From Paludibacteraceae bacterium (lineage in GTDB: Bacteria > Bacteroidota > Bacteroidia > Bacteroidales > Paludibacteraceae): a stretch of 51,232 nucleotides of DNA. The notes beneath the pieces are model-generated. The model had not been told where the DNA came from. It made no database searches and was given only the letters and a program-made list of their open reading frames with translations. Positions 7,782-15,685 of the stretch are shown in pieces. A program made the translations under genes and the position numbers. Numbering within the stretch: the first letter of the stretch is position 1; the number at the start of each line of letters is the position of its first letter. Where the stretch lies: NCBI GenBank assembly GCA_024401475.1, contig JAKSKZ010000025.1, positions 1 to 51,232 on the forward strand, given 5' to 3'.

Positions 7782-8315
7782 TTATTCTCCTTCGTAACAA
7801 ATCGGACAATAAACGTCCACATCTTCAGGAAGTTGTTTCCTTCCTTTCAAGTCGGTCAACTCTATGATGCAGTTGATGTAGATCTTTTTGATTCCCAGTT
7901 TTTTACATAAATCGTAGGCGGCGCGCATCGTTCCACCTGTAGCCAACAAATCGTCGTGGATTAAAACGATGTCGTCAGAAGAGAGCGCGTCCTTATGAAT
8001 TTCTACGGTGTCCGTACCATACTCCTTGGTGTATTCTTGACTGATGACCTCAGCAGGAAGTTTGTCCGGCTTGCGGACCGGTACGAAGCCGGCGCCGATA
8101 TAGTTGGCAATGATGGAACCCATAATGAAGCCTCGGCTCTCGATGCCTAATACTTTCGTGATGCCTTTCCCTTTGTAATAGTCTGAAAGACTGTTGGATA
8201 ATTCGTTGAGGCACTCTTGACTCTTAAACACGGTGGTTACATCTCTAAATAGAATTCCTGGCTTCGGAAAGTCGGGGATGGATCTCAAATGGCTTTTTAA
8301 TAAATCTATGTTCAT
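7782..8315 (-). CDS. apt: Adenine phosphoribosyltransferase
   Basis: 177 residues, the normal length. Landmarks are SIPDFPKPGILFRDVTT near the N-terminus, the adenine-binding region GFIMGSIIA, FVPVRKPDKLP, and the PRPP-binding loop VLIHDDLLATGGTM. It converts adenine and PRPP to AMP in purine salvage. Promoter element TACCTTTG lies at 8339-8346 on the minus strand, about 25 bp upstream of the ATG. Confidence 0.96.
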   Translation of the reverse strand: MNIDLLKSHLRSIPDFPKPGILFRDVTTVFKSQECLNELSNSLSDYYKGKGITKVLGIESRGFIMGSIIANYIGAGFVPVRKPDKLPAEVISQEYTKEYGTDTVEIHKDALSSDDIVLIHDDLLATGGTMRAAYDLCKKLGIKKIYINCIIELTDLKGRKQLPEDVDVYCPICYEGE

Positions 8316-8338
8316 CTGTTCGTTTGTTGTTTTAGGAG

Positions 8339-8346
8339 CAAAGGTA
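8339..8346 (-). promoter_or_regulatory. Promoter -7 element of apt
   Basis: Minus-strand TACCTTTG followed by C, matching TAnnTTTG. Confidence 0.6.
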
Positions 8347-8438
8347 GTGCAATTCTATCGAAATACCGTTCGGATGAGCAACTAAAACCTAATGTTAAAT
8401 ATTTTAGGAATGGGGAGGACGGAAACTTGTTTTTTATC

Positions 8439-8446
8439 TATATTTG
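8439..8446 (+). promoter_or_regulatory. Promoter -7 element of lemA
   Basis: TATATTTG on the plus strand. The predicted leader to the ATG at 8536 is about 80 nt. Confidence 0.55.
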
Positions 8447-8535
8447 TATGATGTTAGTTTTTTGAAAAAAAGAATTCAGTTTAACTTAAGCGAGTGAAAC
8501 GTAAAATGAAATAATAACAACTAAAATTTATAATT

Positions 8536-9075
8536 ATGATTATCTTAATTGTAGCAGCCGCATTGTTGGTTGTCATTGGTGGCTATTTTATTGCCACACA
8601 ACGTAATTTGGTAGCGTTGGATGAACGAGTGAAGAATTCTCTTAGCCAGATTGGCGTTCAGTTGAAAACCCGTTGGGATGCCATCACTTTGTTGGCCAAG
8701 ATGGTGGAGAAGTACTCAAAACACGAGCACGATACGTTGATGGATGCCATCGCGGCCCGTCGTTCTCCCATTAAGACAGCAGGGGATGCTCAAACCCAAC
8801 AGAATGCTTGTGACCAAATGTTGGCTCGAATCAATGCCGTGGCAGAGCAATATCCTCAGTTGCGTGCTTCTGAACTATATACAAACACGATGAACCAAAT
8901 CAACGAGTACGAGAACAATGTACGAATGAGTCGCCAAATCTATAATGATACGGCGACCCGTCTCAATAGTGCAGTGCGCCAATGGCCAACTTCTATTGTC
9001 GCCGGTATGTTGGATTTCAAACAATGTGAATACTTGCATGTTGAAAATGATAAGACAGATATTCCTACGATTTAA
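8536..9075 (+). CDS. lemA: LemA family membrane protein
   Basis: 179 residues. One N-terminal transmembrane helix (residues 1-20, IILIVAAALLVVIGGYF) is followed by the family's conserved RNLVALDERVKNSLSQIGVQLKTRWDAI and a long helical body ending in YNDTATRLNSAVRQWPTSIVA. LemA proteins are anchored with most of the chain outside the cytoplasmic membrane. Their role is not settled. In many bacteria lemA is paired with a DUF2207/TPM-like membrane gene, as it is here: the next coding start overlaps the lemA end. Confidence 0.93.
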   Translation: MIILIVAAALLVVIGGYFIATQRNLVALDERVKNSLSQIGVQLKTRWDAITLLAKMVEKYSKHEHDTLMDAIAARRSPIKTAGDAQTQQNACDQMLARINAVAEQYPQLRASELYTNTMNQINEYENNVRMSRQIYNDTATRLNSAVRQWPTSIVAGMLDFKQCEYLHVENDKTDIPTI

Positions 9076-10840
9076 TTCCGTACCTCAAAGGATTCTTCTC
9101 CTTTTGAGTCTGCTGATGTCCTCTTTCGCACAGGAGGCGTACTCATCGGAAATAGACACCATCGATGTTTATGTGAAATTGGATAGGCAAGGAACGGCCT
9201 ACATCTCTGAATATTGGGATGTGTATGTGGACGACAGCAATTCGGAGTGGTACATCTCGCTTAAGAACATGGGCGATATGCGTGTGTCCGATTTGCAAGT
9301 GTATGATTGTGAGACTCAATCCTACTTTGCCGATGATACACCATGGGATGTGAATCGGTCAAGAATAGCGAAAAAAGGGTTGTCTGGCATCAATCGTCTT
9401 GATGGTAATGATTGTGAACTTTGTTGGGGTGTGGGGTCTTCTGGACGTCATGCTTGGGTGGCAATGTACAAGGTGGAGGGATTCGTCAAAGAGTATCAAG
9501 ACGGCGCCGGATTTAACCACTGTTTCGTCAACTATGGATTGTCGGCTGAACCTCGCTTCGTCCGTACGATCATAGTAATGGCAGATTCCACCCCGTTGTC
9601 CTACGAAAATGCTCGCATCTGGGCTTTCCAATATCCTGGTTATTGTCAGTTTGACGCCGGGGCCATTGTGGCGTGGAATTCGGAATCTTTTTCTACGGAT
9701 AATTCAATGGTAGTGATGAGCATTTTCCCCAAGGGAATGTTCAATTCCTCCATTGTCGTTGACGATACCATCGGAACGATGAAGTGGAAAGCATTGGAAG
9801 GCAGCGACTACTTGGGTGACTACAGCGAAGGGGATTATGCGGAGGGAAGGAACGTCTTGTTCCAAAACGGTAATGCCTTGCCTTGGTGGGAAGAGCTCTT
9901 AATAACATTAGCCGTAGTAGTCGGAGGAATATTTGTCTATGCTATCGGTTATGGTCTGGTGGGATTGGGTTTCTATTTAGGTATTGCTCTTATATGGAAC
10001 ATCATTAGTCTTCGTCCATTGCGAATCTATCATCGCCGCAAGAAATTATTGGAGGGAGCGGAGTCTCCTTATTTCAGAGGCGTGCCTATCAACGGAAATC
10101 TGAATCGCTCTTTCTATCTGATTGATGAAAATAATTATCGAGTCTATCCGATAGACAAGGACAATCTTTATGCCGCCTATCTTGTTAGACTGATGCGCTA
10201 CGGGGCTTTGTCTGTTACATCTACGGAAGAGAAAGGAAAATTAGTGAACCGTTTGAAGGTTGTCGAAAACTTCAATTTCTCTCCGAGTGGAAATGTGGCA
10301 GATGATAAGGCGTTGGAGTTCCTTTATCATACCATCAAGAATGCTTCTGGTGCGAATTTGATCTTGGAAAAGGGCGAACTGAAATCCTATTTGGAAAAGC
10401 GCAAAGTGGATTGCCTGACGTTGGAGACTATCGTAAAGACGGAAGATTCTTCAGATGCCAAGCCAAAAGAGTTTCAGGATCTTGTCGGCTTGGAGAATTT
10501 CTTGAAGGATTTCACCTTGATGAACACTCGTGATGCTGTGGAGGTGGAATTGTGGGACGAATATTTGGTCTATGCAACACTTTACGGCATTGCCGACCAA
10601 GTCTTAAAGAGTTTCAAGGAGGCTTGTCCGGAATATTTCAAACTCTCTAAATTAGGAAGTCAACTGATAAACGAAAGTGGAACTGTCATAAGCGATTTCA
10701 ATTCGTTTACTGGTATTGCAAGAATTAGTAGAGGCCTTTCCTCTTCATCGGGCTCACGCTCTTCTGGCGGTGGCGGACATTCTTCCGGCGGTGGTGGCGG
10801 CGGCCATTCCGGCGGTGGCGGCGGCGGTGGCGGTCGCTGA
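9047..10840 (+). CDS. DUF2207 domain membrane protein with glycine-rich tail
   Basis: About 597 residues from the chosen ATG at 9047, which directly precedes a signal peptide (ILLLLSLLMSSFAQEAYS). An upstream in-frame start at 8945 would add 34 residues read mostly from inside lemA and is unlikely. A beta-rich extracytoplasmic domain (residues about 40-280) begins IDTIDVYVKLDRQGTAYISEYWDV, the DUF2207 opening. Transmembrane helices follow at about 290-345, then a cytoplasmic domain. The C-terminus is low complexity, a run of Gly, Ser and His. It overlaps lemA by 29 bp, so translational coupling is likely. The family has no firm function; a joint envelope role with LemA is inferred. Confidence 0.85.
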   Translation: MIRQIFLRFNSVPQRILLLLSLLMSSFAQEAYSSEIDTIDVYVKLDRQGTAYISEYWDVYVDDSNSEWYISLKNMGDMRVSDLQVYDCETQSYFADDTPWDVNRSRIAKKGLSGINRLDGNDCELCWGVGSSGRHAWVAMYKVEGFVKEYQDGAGFNHCFVNYGLSAEPRFVRTIIVMADSTPLSYENARIWAFQYPGYCQFDAGAIVAWNSESFSTDNSMVVMSIFPKGMFNSSIVVDDTIGTMKWKALEGSDYLGDYSEGDYAEGRNVLFQNGNALPWWEELLITLAVVVGGIFVYAIGYGLVGLGFYLGIALIWNIISLRPLRIYHRRKKLLEGAESPYFRGVPINGNLNRSFYLIDENNYRVYPIDKDNLYAAYLVRLMRYGALSVTSTEEKGKLVNRLKVVENFNFSPSGNVADDKALEFLYHTIKNASGANLILEKGELKSYLEKRKVDCLTLETIVKTEDSSDAKPKEFQDLVGLENFLKDFTLMNTRDAVEVELWDEYLVYATLYGIADQVLKSFKEACPEYFKLSKLGSQLINESGTVISDFNSFTGIARISRGLSSSSGSRSSGGGGHSSGGGGGGHSGGGGGGGGR

Positions 10841-10931
10841 TGATTGGCCAGTGCCGTCAAAGGTAATCCGAACCAGATGATGGGTCGATGTTAGATGGCT
10901 TTGAAAGTGTTCACCTAAAGATTACATATAG

Positions 10932-10970
10932 GAGGGTGTATCGCAACTTTATCAGTTTTGATACACCCTC
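10932..10970 (+). terminator. Inverted repeat after the lemA operon
   Basis: GAGGGTGTATC and its exact reverse complement GATACACCCTC form an 11-bp stem around a 17-nt loop. No T-tract follows, so this may be a processed 3' end or a weak terminator. Confidence 0.5.
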
Positions 10971-11161
10971 GAGAAAGAGGTCATATTCTTCACCTACATG
11001 CAGCAGGTGTGAGCCGTCGCACCATGATCAAGTGGGTTCAGGCTCATCGTGAAGAACTCGTAAAACTCGGCTTCACTCATGGCACCCGACTATTACCGCC
11101 CAGTGCAGTGAAATTCATCTCCGAATTCTACTGCATCGACCTTTCAAGCCCCCAATCCTAA
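10958..11161 (+). CDS. Small DUF4248-like protein or remnant
   Basis: 67 residues if a TTG start is used. The frame is open back to 10919 but holds no ATG. The pattern SRRTMIKWVQAHREELVKLGF ... LLPPSAVKFI resembles DUF4248-type proteins of Bacteroidetes mobile regions (W-[IV]-x2-[NH]-x-EL, then G[YF], then a Pro-x2-V motif near the end), as I remember them. The start lies inside an 11-bp inverted repeat, which argues against normal translation, so a truncated copy is likely. It sits at the left edge of the defence island. Confidence 0.35.
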   Translation: MIHPRERGHILHLHAAGVSRRTMIKWVQAHREELVKLGFTHGTRLLPPSAVKFISEFYCIDLSSPQS

Positions 11162-11216
11162 TCAACCCTCACCCAATCTCAGCCGACCCTAACCGACGCT
11201 GAGCCCACCATAAACC

Positions 11217-11258
11217 AAAGCGAGCCGACCGCACTCCACGGCCAGCTCGCTTTTTATT
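11217..11258. terminator. Terminator at the left edge of the defence island
   Basis: AAAGCGAGC ... GCTCGCTTT followed by TTATTTTT. The T-rich side favours the plus strand; it may also serve the minus-strand gene ending at 11302. Confidence 0.75.
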
Positions 11259-11301
11259 TTTCCTGAATCTAATGTAAAACGAATACGTTCAGCAATTCTC
11301 T

Positions 11302-11814
11302 TCAGCTTTTGTCTTGATTGTTTATGACATCTTTGATATTCTTCACTACATACCCGTATTGTTTGGCGTATGAAAGAATAAAAAGTACAAACAAAGCTGC
11401 CAATTGGATTGCGGAGTTAAAATCTCTTATCCACTCCCAATTACACAAGGCGAATTTATACGCTATAGCTACTATTGCAATAAGGAATACAGCAGATAGT
11501 GTCCTGTACATGTTTGCTATTTCTACTAATGTCACAACAAACGGACGAATCTCTTTTGTCTTGTTGTAATTTGCGTATTTTTGTTTGTTAATCAATTTGC
11601 ATTTTTCACATAATGGCTCTAATAGCAAAGAAGACACCCTGCCACATACCAGTCCTGCTACGTAAGCTATAAGCGCATACTGCCACCAATATGCTAATTC
11701 TATATCATACCCTATGTGGTTTAGTATGTATACCATTACCATTCCTGGAAGCAAATTGTTCAGTATCTCATATCTTGACAACTTCCCCAGTAACTCTTTT
11801 ATTATGTCTGTCAT
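11302..11814 (-). CDS. Multi-pass membrane protein paired with an MBL-fold hydrolase
   Basis: 170 residues with about four hydrophobic helices (roughly 20-35, 43-65, 103-122 and 135-155). The N-terminus KLSRYEILNNLLPGMVM resembles a motif I recall in small membrane proteins near defence genes; I could not verify this. A CxxC pair (CEKC) sits in the central loop. The gene starts 14 bp after the MBL-fold gene, so the two form an operon. Function unknown. A membrane effector or anchor for the hydrolase is a reasonable guess from the pairing and location beside restriction genes. Confidence 0.7.
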   Translation of the reverse strand: MTDIIKELLGKLSRYEILNNLLPGMVMVYILNHIGYDIELAYWWQYALIAYVAGLVCGRVSSLLLEPLCEKCKLINKQKYANYNKTKEIRPFVVTLVEIANMYRTLSAVFLIAIVAIAYKFALCNWEWIRDFNSAIQLAALFVLFILSYAKQYGYVVKNIKDVINNQDKS

Positions 11815-11828
11815 ATTTGTATATGTTT

Positions 11829-12944
11829 TTATTGTTTCTCAATTTCTTCTATTGTTGAATATGACGCATGTGGCTCTACAGTTTTCCACCCTCTGTCGGG
11901 AGCATTGTATGAACGATGGAGTATACTTCCCGCAGTCTTATATACATTAAACCCTTTTTCATTCAACATATTAACCAATCTTTTTGATGGGTGATGCCCC
12001 TCGTCTCCTTTAGTGCATGATATGTAGCACGATGTTCCATATTTGCCAAGTCTTTTCATTATTTCAGGATCCACATTGTGTCGACTTCCGTGATGAGGCA
12101 TCTTTATGATGTCAACTTGCTTTAGGTCTATGTTTTTATCTTTTGCATTGTCTATTGCGTGCTGTAATCCAAGTCTACCACTATCACCAGTAAACAATAT
12201 CTTTATGTCTTTTTTGTACTCAAACATGAATACAATGCTCGACTCATTCACATGAGATGTGGAATCGTTTTGGGGCCATTCCATAAATCCCTGTATATAC
12301 CATTCTTCGTTACCGGTAGAATGCACTTGGATATTTGGCATATCAGGTACCCTCTCGCTTTTTTGGGGTGATTTGTCACAGTTCGCTATGCATGTCTGGT
12401 AAAACTTATTAGTAGGTCCTAATATTGTAAATTTTGCATCGCCACATTCCAGATTATTTCCGACATTATCGACTGCATAATAAATCTTTACGCCTCGCTC
12501 TTGGGCTAACTCTACTAGTCTTGCAAGTTGCGGAAAACTCTCCTTTAATTCTTTCTCTACTGAATATTGCGTTTTGCGACCATCATATACATAACTCATA
12601 TATGGGCGATACCATGGCGCGTTAACAATGAGGTTGCCTACTTCCACATCTTCATATTCAAACAATGTTACTAGTCCAGATATATGGTCCAAGTCTGGAT
12701 GTGTTAAAACAGCTCCTGTTATGTGGTATTTCCCCCCATAGTAACAATTGTAGTACTCTTTAATGTGTTCTCTAATCGATTCTGCAGTCTTGGAGTAACC
12801 TCCATCAATTACAAAAACGTCTTGTCTTTGCATTCCCGCGTACAAGTCGCCAAATCTCAGAAGAATACAGTCTCCACTCTTTGTGCTTTCATTAATGGGA
12901 AGTAAGTCAATCTCCCAACCTTTGTTTGAATTTGTGTATCCCAT
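11829..12944 (-). CDS. ComEC-type metallo-beta-lactamase-fold hydrolase
   Basis: 371 residues, no signal peptide. The metal-binding signature is THPDLDHISGL at about residues 80-90. Further elements are FVIDGG near residue 50, ILFTGDSG at about 255 and the later MPHHGS near 290, all typical of the MBL domain found alone or at the end of ComEC competence proteins. Such enzymes act on phosphodiester or related bonds; the substrate here is unknown. It is the first gene of a two-gene minus-strand operon and is divergent from rloA across 262 bp containing the 12-bp palindrome AACCCATGGGTT (12966-12977). Confidence 0.8.
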   Translation of the reverse strand: MGYTNSNKGWEIDLLPINESTKSGDCILLRFGDLYAGMQRQDVFVIDGGYSKTAESIREHIKEYYNCYYGGKYHITGAVLTHPDLDHISGLVTLFEYEDVEVGNLIVNAPWYRPYMSYVYDGRKTQYSVEKELKESFPQLARLVELAQERGVKIYYAVDNVGNNLECGDAKFTILGPTNKFYQTCIANCDKSPQKSERVPDMPNIQVHSTGNEEWYIQGFMEWPQNDSTSHVNESSIVFMFEYKKDIKILFTGDSGRLGLQHAIDNAKDKNIDLKQVDIIKMPHHGSRHNVDPEIMKRLGKYGTSCYISCTKGDEGHHPSKRLVNMLNEKGFNVYKTAGSILHRSYNAPDRGWKTVEPHASYSTIEEIEKQ

Positions 12945-13174
12945 ATTAATTTCTATCCGCCCTGCAACCCATGGGTTTCCGCTCCTGCCAGGTCCTTAGT
13001 CTGGAGTTTTATTAAGAGCTGTTCTTAGCTTTTCAATTCCTATGCCCAAATAATGATTCGGACATAATGGCATGAAAATATGTGTTCTATTTTTAATATT
13101 GTCGTATATTCTGTCAATTTGTCAATTAAAAGCAAATAATTTGAGTTTTTATATTTATATCACTTAATAACAAC

Positions 13175-13182
13175 TATATTTG
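13175..13182 (+). promoter_or_regulatory. Promoter -7 element of rloAB
   Basis: TATATTTG followed by C, 25 bp before the rloA ATG at 13207. Confidence 0.6.
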
Positions 13183-13206
13183 CAGCAGGATTAAAAAACG
13201 AATAGT

Positions 13207-14493
13207 ATGATACAGGAATTAAAGGTGAAGAATTATCTTTCCTTCCGCGACGAAATAACATTCAGTTTTGAAGCTACCAAAGACACCACAAGCGAAGCTT
13301 ACCAAGTCGTGACTATTGGTAAGACTCGACTTTTGCGTTTTGCAATGGTCTATGGTGCCAATGCCTCTGGCAAGTCTAACTTGCTAAAAGCTTTTGAGTT
13401 CCTGGTCAACTTTTGGTTCGACAAGGCAGATAACATAGATGAGCCAACAGGTGCGACGCCGTTCCGTCTTGATGCCAACACCCCAAGCGAACCAACCGAA
13501 TTCAGCCTGAAGTTTTTTGTTGGCGAAACAAGATATTGGTACCAATTAAAGTTGAATGCCAAGACAGTTTCTGAAGAAAGATTGTTCATTTACCATAGTG
13601 TCCAGCCTACGTTGTTGTTTGAACGTTCATTAGAAAATGGACAGTCTGTCATATCCTTTAACCCTAAAGCCATAAAGATAAGCGCAGCAGCACAAGAGGA
13701 AATCTCCCTCAAGTGCTTGCCGAATATGTCTTTTTTTGCAGCTCGCAACCAGGTCAATATTTCAATACCTCAAATTGACGAGGCTCGCGAATGGATGCGC
13801 AATTCATACCTTCCGGTCATATCACCTGCTACTCACATGTTTGACTATGCAAACAATATGATGCGCAAGGATGATGCCGCCAAGGCATATCTTTTGGATT
13901 TTATCCATCGCGCAGACTTTAATATAACAGGATTGCGAAGCAATAAGGTGTCTGAACCGGTCAGCCCCGATTTCATTAAGTTCATTATGCGTCGAAACGA
14001 TATGTCAGATGAAGAAAAAGAACGAATCCAAAGTACAAAGTCCATTGACACATGGGAAACACTCTTTGAGCATACTGTTCGTAATGCGCGTGGTGAGGAA
14101 AAGTACACGATGCAGGAGAGTGATCAATCAGATGGTACAAAGAGGACATTTGGCATAGAGGCCGCGGTTTATACTGCCATTAAGCAGCAGGCATTCCTAA
14201 TGATTGATGAGATAGAGGCGTCGCTACACCCGTCGTTGGTTGAGTTCATAATCGAAAAGTTTCTTCGTGAGACTGACAATCATTCGCAGATGCTCATCAC
14301 ATCTCATTACGATCCATTGCTTAACACAACCGATGATCTCATCCGTAAGGATAGTGTCTGGTTTACAGAGAAAGACGAGACGGGCCATTCTTCTCTTTTC
14401 TCTCTGGTTGAGTTCCGTGGTCTCAACAAGTTGGCATCTATTCAAAAGGCATATCGCAATGGACGTTTCGGAGCATTGCCTAATATCAAATAG
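13207..14493 (+). CDS. rloA: RloA-type AAA/ABC-class ATPase
   Basis: 428 residues. The N-terminus IQELKVKNYLSFRDEITFSF is the classic opening of AAA15/AAA21-type SMC-like ATPases. Walker A is YGANASGKSNLL at about residues 49-60. Near the C-terminus QSDGTKRTF (signature region) precedes Walker B FLMIDEIEASLHPSL at about 328-342. No nuclease domain is fused. RloA genes were named as R-linked ORFs in type I restriction loci; together with RloB they resemble ATPase-plus-Toprim defence pairs such as PARIS in architecture. rloB starts 8 bp downstream. An ATP-dependent sensor controlling RloB is inferred. Confidence 0.85.
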   Translation: MIQELKVKNYLSFRDEITFSFEATKDTTSEAYQVVTIGKTRLLRFAMVYGANASGKSNLLKAFEFLVNFWFDKADNIDEPTGATPFRLDANTPSEPTEFSLKFFVGETRYWYQLKLNAKTVSEERLFIYHSVQPTLLFERSLENGQSVISFNPKAIKISAAAQEEISLKCLPNMSFFAARNQVNISIPQIDEAREWMRNSYLPVISPATHMFDYANNMMRKDDAAKAYLLDFIHRADFNITGLRSNKVSEPVSPDFIKFIMRRNDMSDEEKERIQSTKSIDTWETLFEHTVRNARGEEKYTMQESDQSDGTKRTFGIEAAVYTAIKQQAFLMIDEIEASLHPSLVEFIIEKFLRETDNHSQMLITSHYDPLLNTTDDLIRKDSVWFTEKDETGHSSLFSLVEFRGLNKLASIQKAYRNGRFGALPNIK

Positions 14494-14501
14494 CAAGAGT
14501 T

Positions 14502-15098
14502 ATGGCAAGGAAGAATGTACGTAATACCAACACGAAAAACACCCTTGAGGCAATCCCGACTATCATTGGAGCGGGAATAACCGAACAGTACTATTTCGAG
14601 CATCTCAAGAACCTGTTTGGATATCGTCTGAAAATACGTCCACGTTTTTTCGGCAATGAAAATATATACTATATCGAACAGCGTATTAGGCAAGTGCTCG
14701 ACGAAGGTGGACGTGCCATCTGCATATTTGATGCTGATGTCACGAATTGGGATGCTGCTGAGAAGAAAAAACTTGAAGAACTCAAGCGTAAATATGGCAA
14801 CAAGCCTGATGTCCTTATATGTGACAGTTTGCCATCGATAGAATATTGGTTCCTTTTGCATTTCAGAAAGACTGCTAAATTTTTCACGACAAGCAAAGAG
14901 GCAGAAAGGGAGTTGTCTAACTATATTCGTAACTATGAAAAAAATGAACGTTTTCTTTCCAAGCCAGATTGGGTCATACAGATGACCGATTATGAGAAAC
15001 AAAATGATGCCGTCACACGTGCCAAGGAGATAGGCATGCAAGAGAACCAGTCATACACCAATGTGTATAAAGCAATAGAAGAACTGAAGAGTAAATAA
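14502..15098 (+). CDS. rloB: RloB family protein (Toprim-like)
   Basis: 198 residues, standard for RloB. Visible family features are IPTIIGAGITEQYYFEHLK near the N-terminus, the acidic FDADV at about residue 78, SLPSIEYWFLLHF in the middle, and the C-terminal helix with KQNDAVTRAKE. In RloB and related Toprim-like proteins the first motif is usually EGxTE; here the first Glu is replaced by Ala24 while Glu28 and the DxD pair remain. If that Glu is catalytic the protein may be impaired or use other residues. It directly follows rloA and would form the effector of the pair. Confidence 0.82.
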   Translation: MARKNVRNTNTKNTLEAIPTIIGAGITEQYYFEHLKNLFGYRLKIRPRFFGNENIYYIEQRIRQVLDEGGRAICIFDADVTNWDAAEKKKLEELKRKYGNKPDVLICDSLPSIEYWFLLHFRKTAKFFTTSKEAERELSNYIRNYEKNERFLSKPDWVIQMTDYEKQNDAVTRAKEIGMQENQSYTNVYKAIEELKSK

Positions 15099-15472
15099 TA
15101 ATGCTTGGTTGGCAGTCATAAGTAGCATGATTGACCAACCATTCTTTTTTTACCTGCTTAAAATGATCCGAAACATATTCCGAACATCCATATTACCTCA
15201 TGCATCACCCTCTTTCTTATCCAATCTGCCCCCATTTACCTCACATTTAACACATTTCATCGTCCTTTTAACCCCAACCTCAGCCGACCCTAATCAACGC
15301 AGACCCATCATATACAACATCTCTTCTAATTCTTTACCAACTTGGTAAAGTTTTTATCTCTCACCCACTTTCCAACCAAAATCCACCTTTTTAATGTTAA
15401 AACCACCTCGACATGCCTCATTATTGCTGAATTTTATCTATTTTGCATTTCGTGTCAAACTTTTTAGATTGT
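15099..15472. other. Spacer between rloAB and the restriction operon
   Basis: No convincing gene. It holds a copy of the CTCAGCCGACCCTAA segment (about 15278) also present at 11178, and a perfect palindrome at 15332-15350. Confidence 0.6.
15332..15350. promoter_or_regulatory. 19-bp palindrome upstream of the XRE regulator
   Basis: CTTTACCAA-C-TTGGTAAAG is a perfect inverted repeat followed by TTTTTAT. It is either the rloAB terminator or an operator for the XRE regulator that begins about 120 bp downstream. Confidence 0.6.
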
Positions 15473-15676
15473 ATGGATAACCTGAACCGCATAAAAGTCG
15501 TTCTTGTCGAGCACAACAAGACTGGCAAATGGCTTGCCGAACAGCTTGGTAAATCAAACTGCACCATAAGCAAATGGTGTAGCAACGCTATACAGCCCGA
15601 CCTGAAGACGATGGCACAAATTGCGGAACTGCTCAATGTGCGACTGACAGATTTGATAAACGACAAGAAAAACTGA
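15473..15676 (+). CDS. XRE-family HTH regulator of the restriction operon
   Basis: 67 residues from the ATG at 15473 (MDNLNRIKVVL); an upstream TTG would add ten residues without homology. It is nearly all helix-turn-helix: NKTGKWLAEQLGKSNCTISKWCSN, then PDLKTMAQIAELLNVRLTDLI. Small Cro/C-protein-like regulators of this size commonly time methylase and restriction expression. It ends 9 bp before hsdM and so should be cotranscribed with it. Confidence 0.85.
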   Translation: MDNLNRIKVVLVEHNKTGKWLAEQLGKSNCTISKWCSNAIQPDLKTMAQIAELLNVRLTDLINDKKN

Positions 15677-15685
15677 ATTTAGACA

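Noticed and set aside
15109..15348. 79-residue frame after rloB
   Set aside because: Begins with a non-ATG start, is low complexity, and ends in the flanking repeat; no homology pattern.
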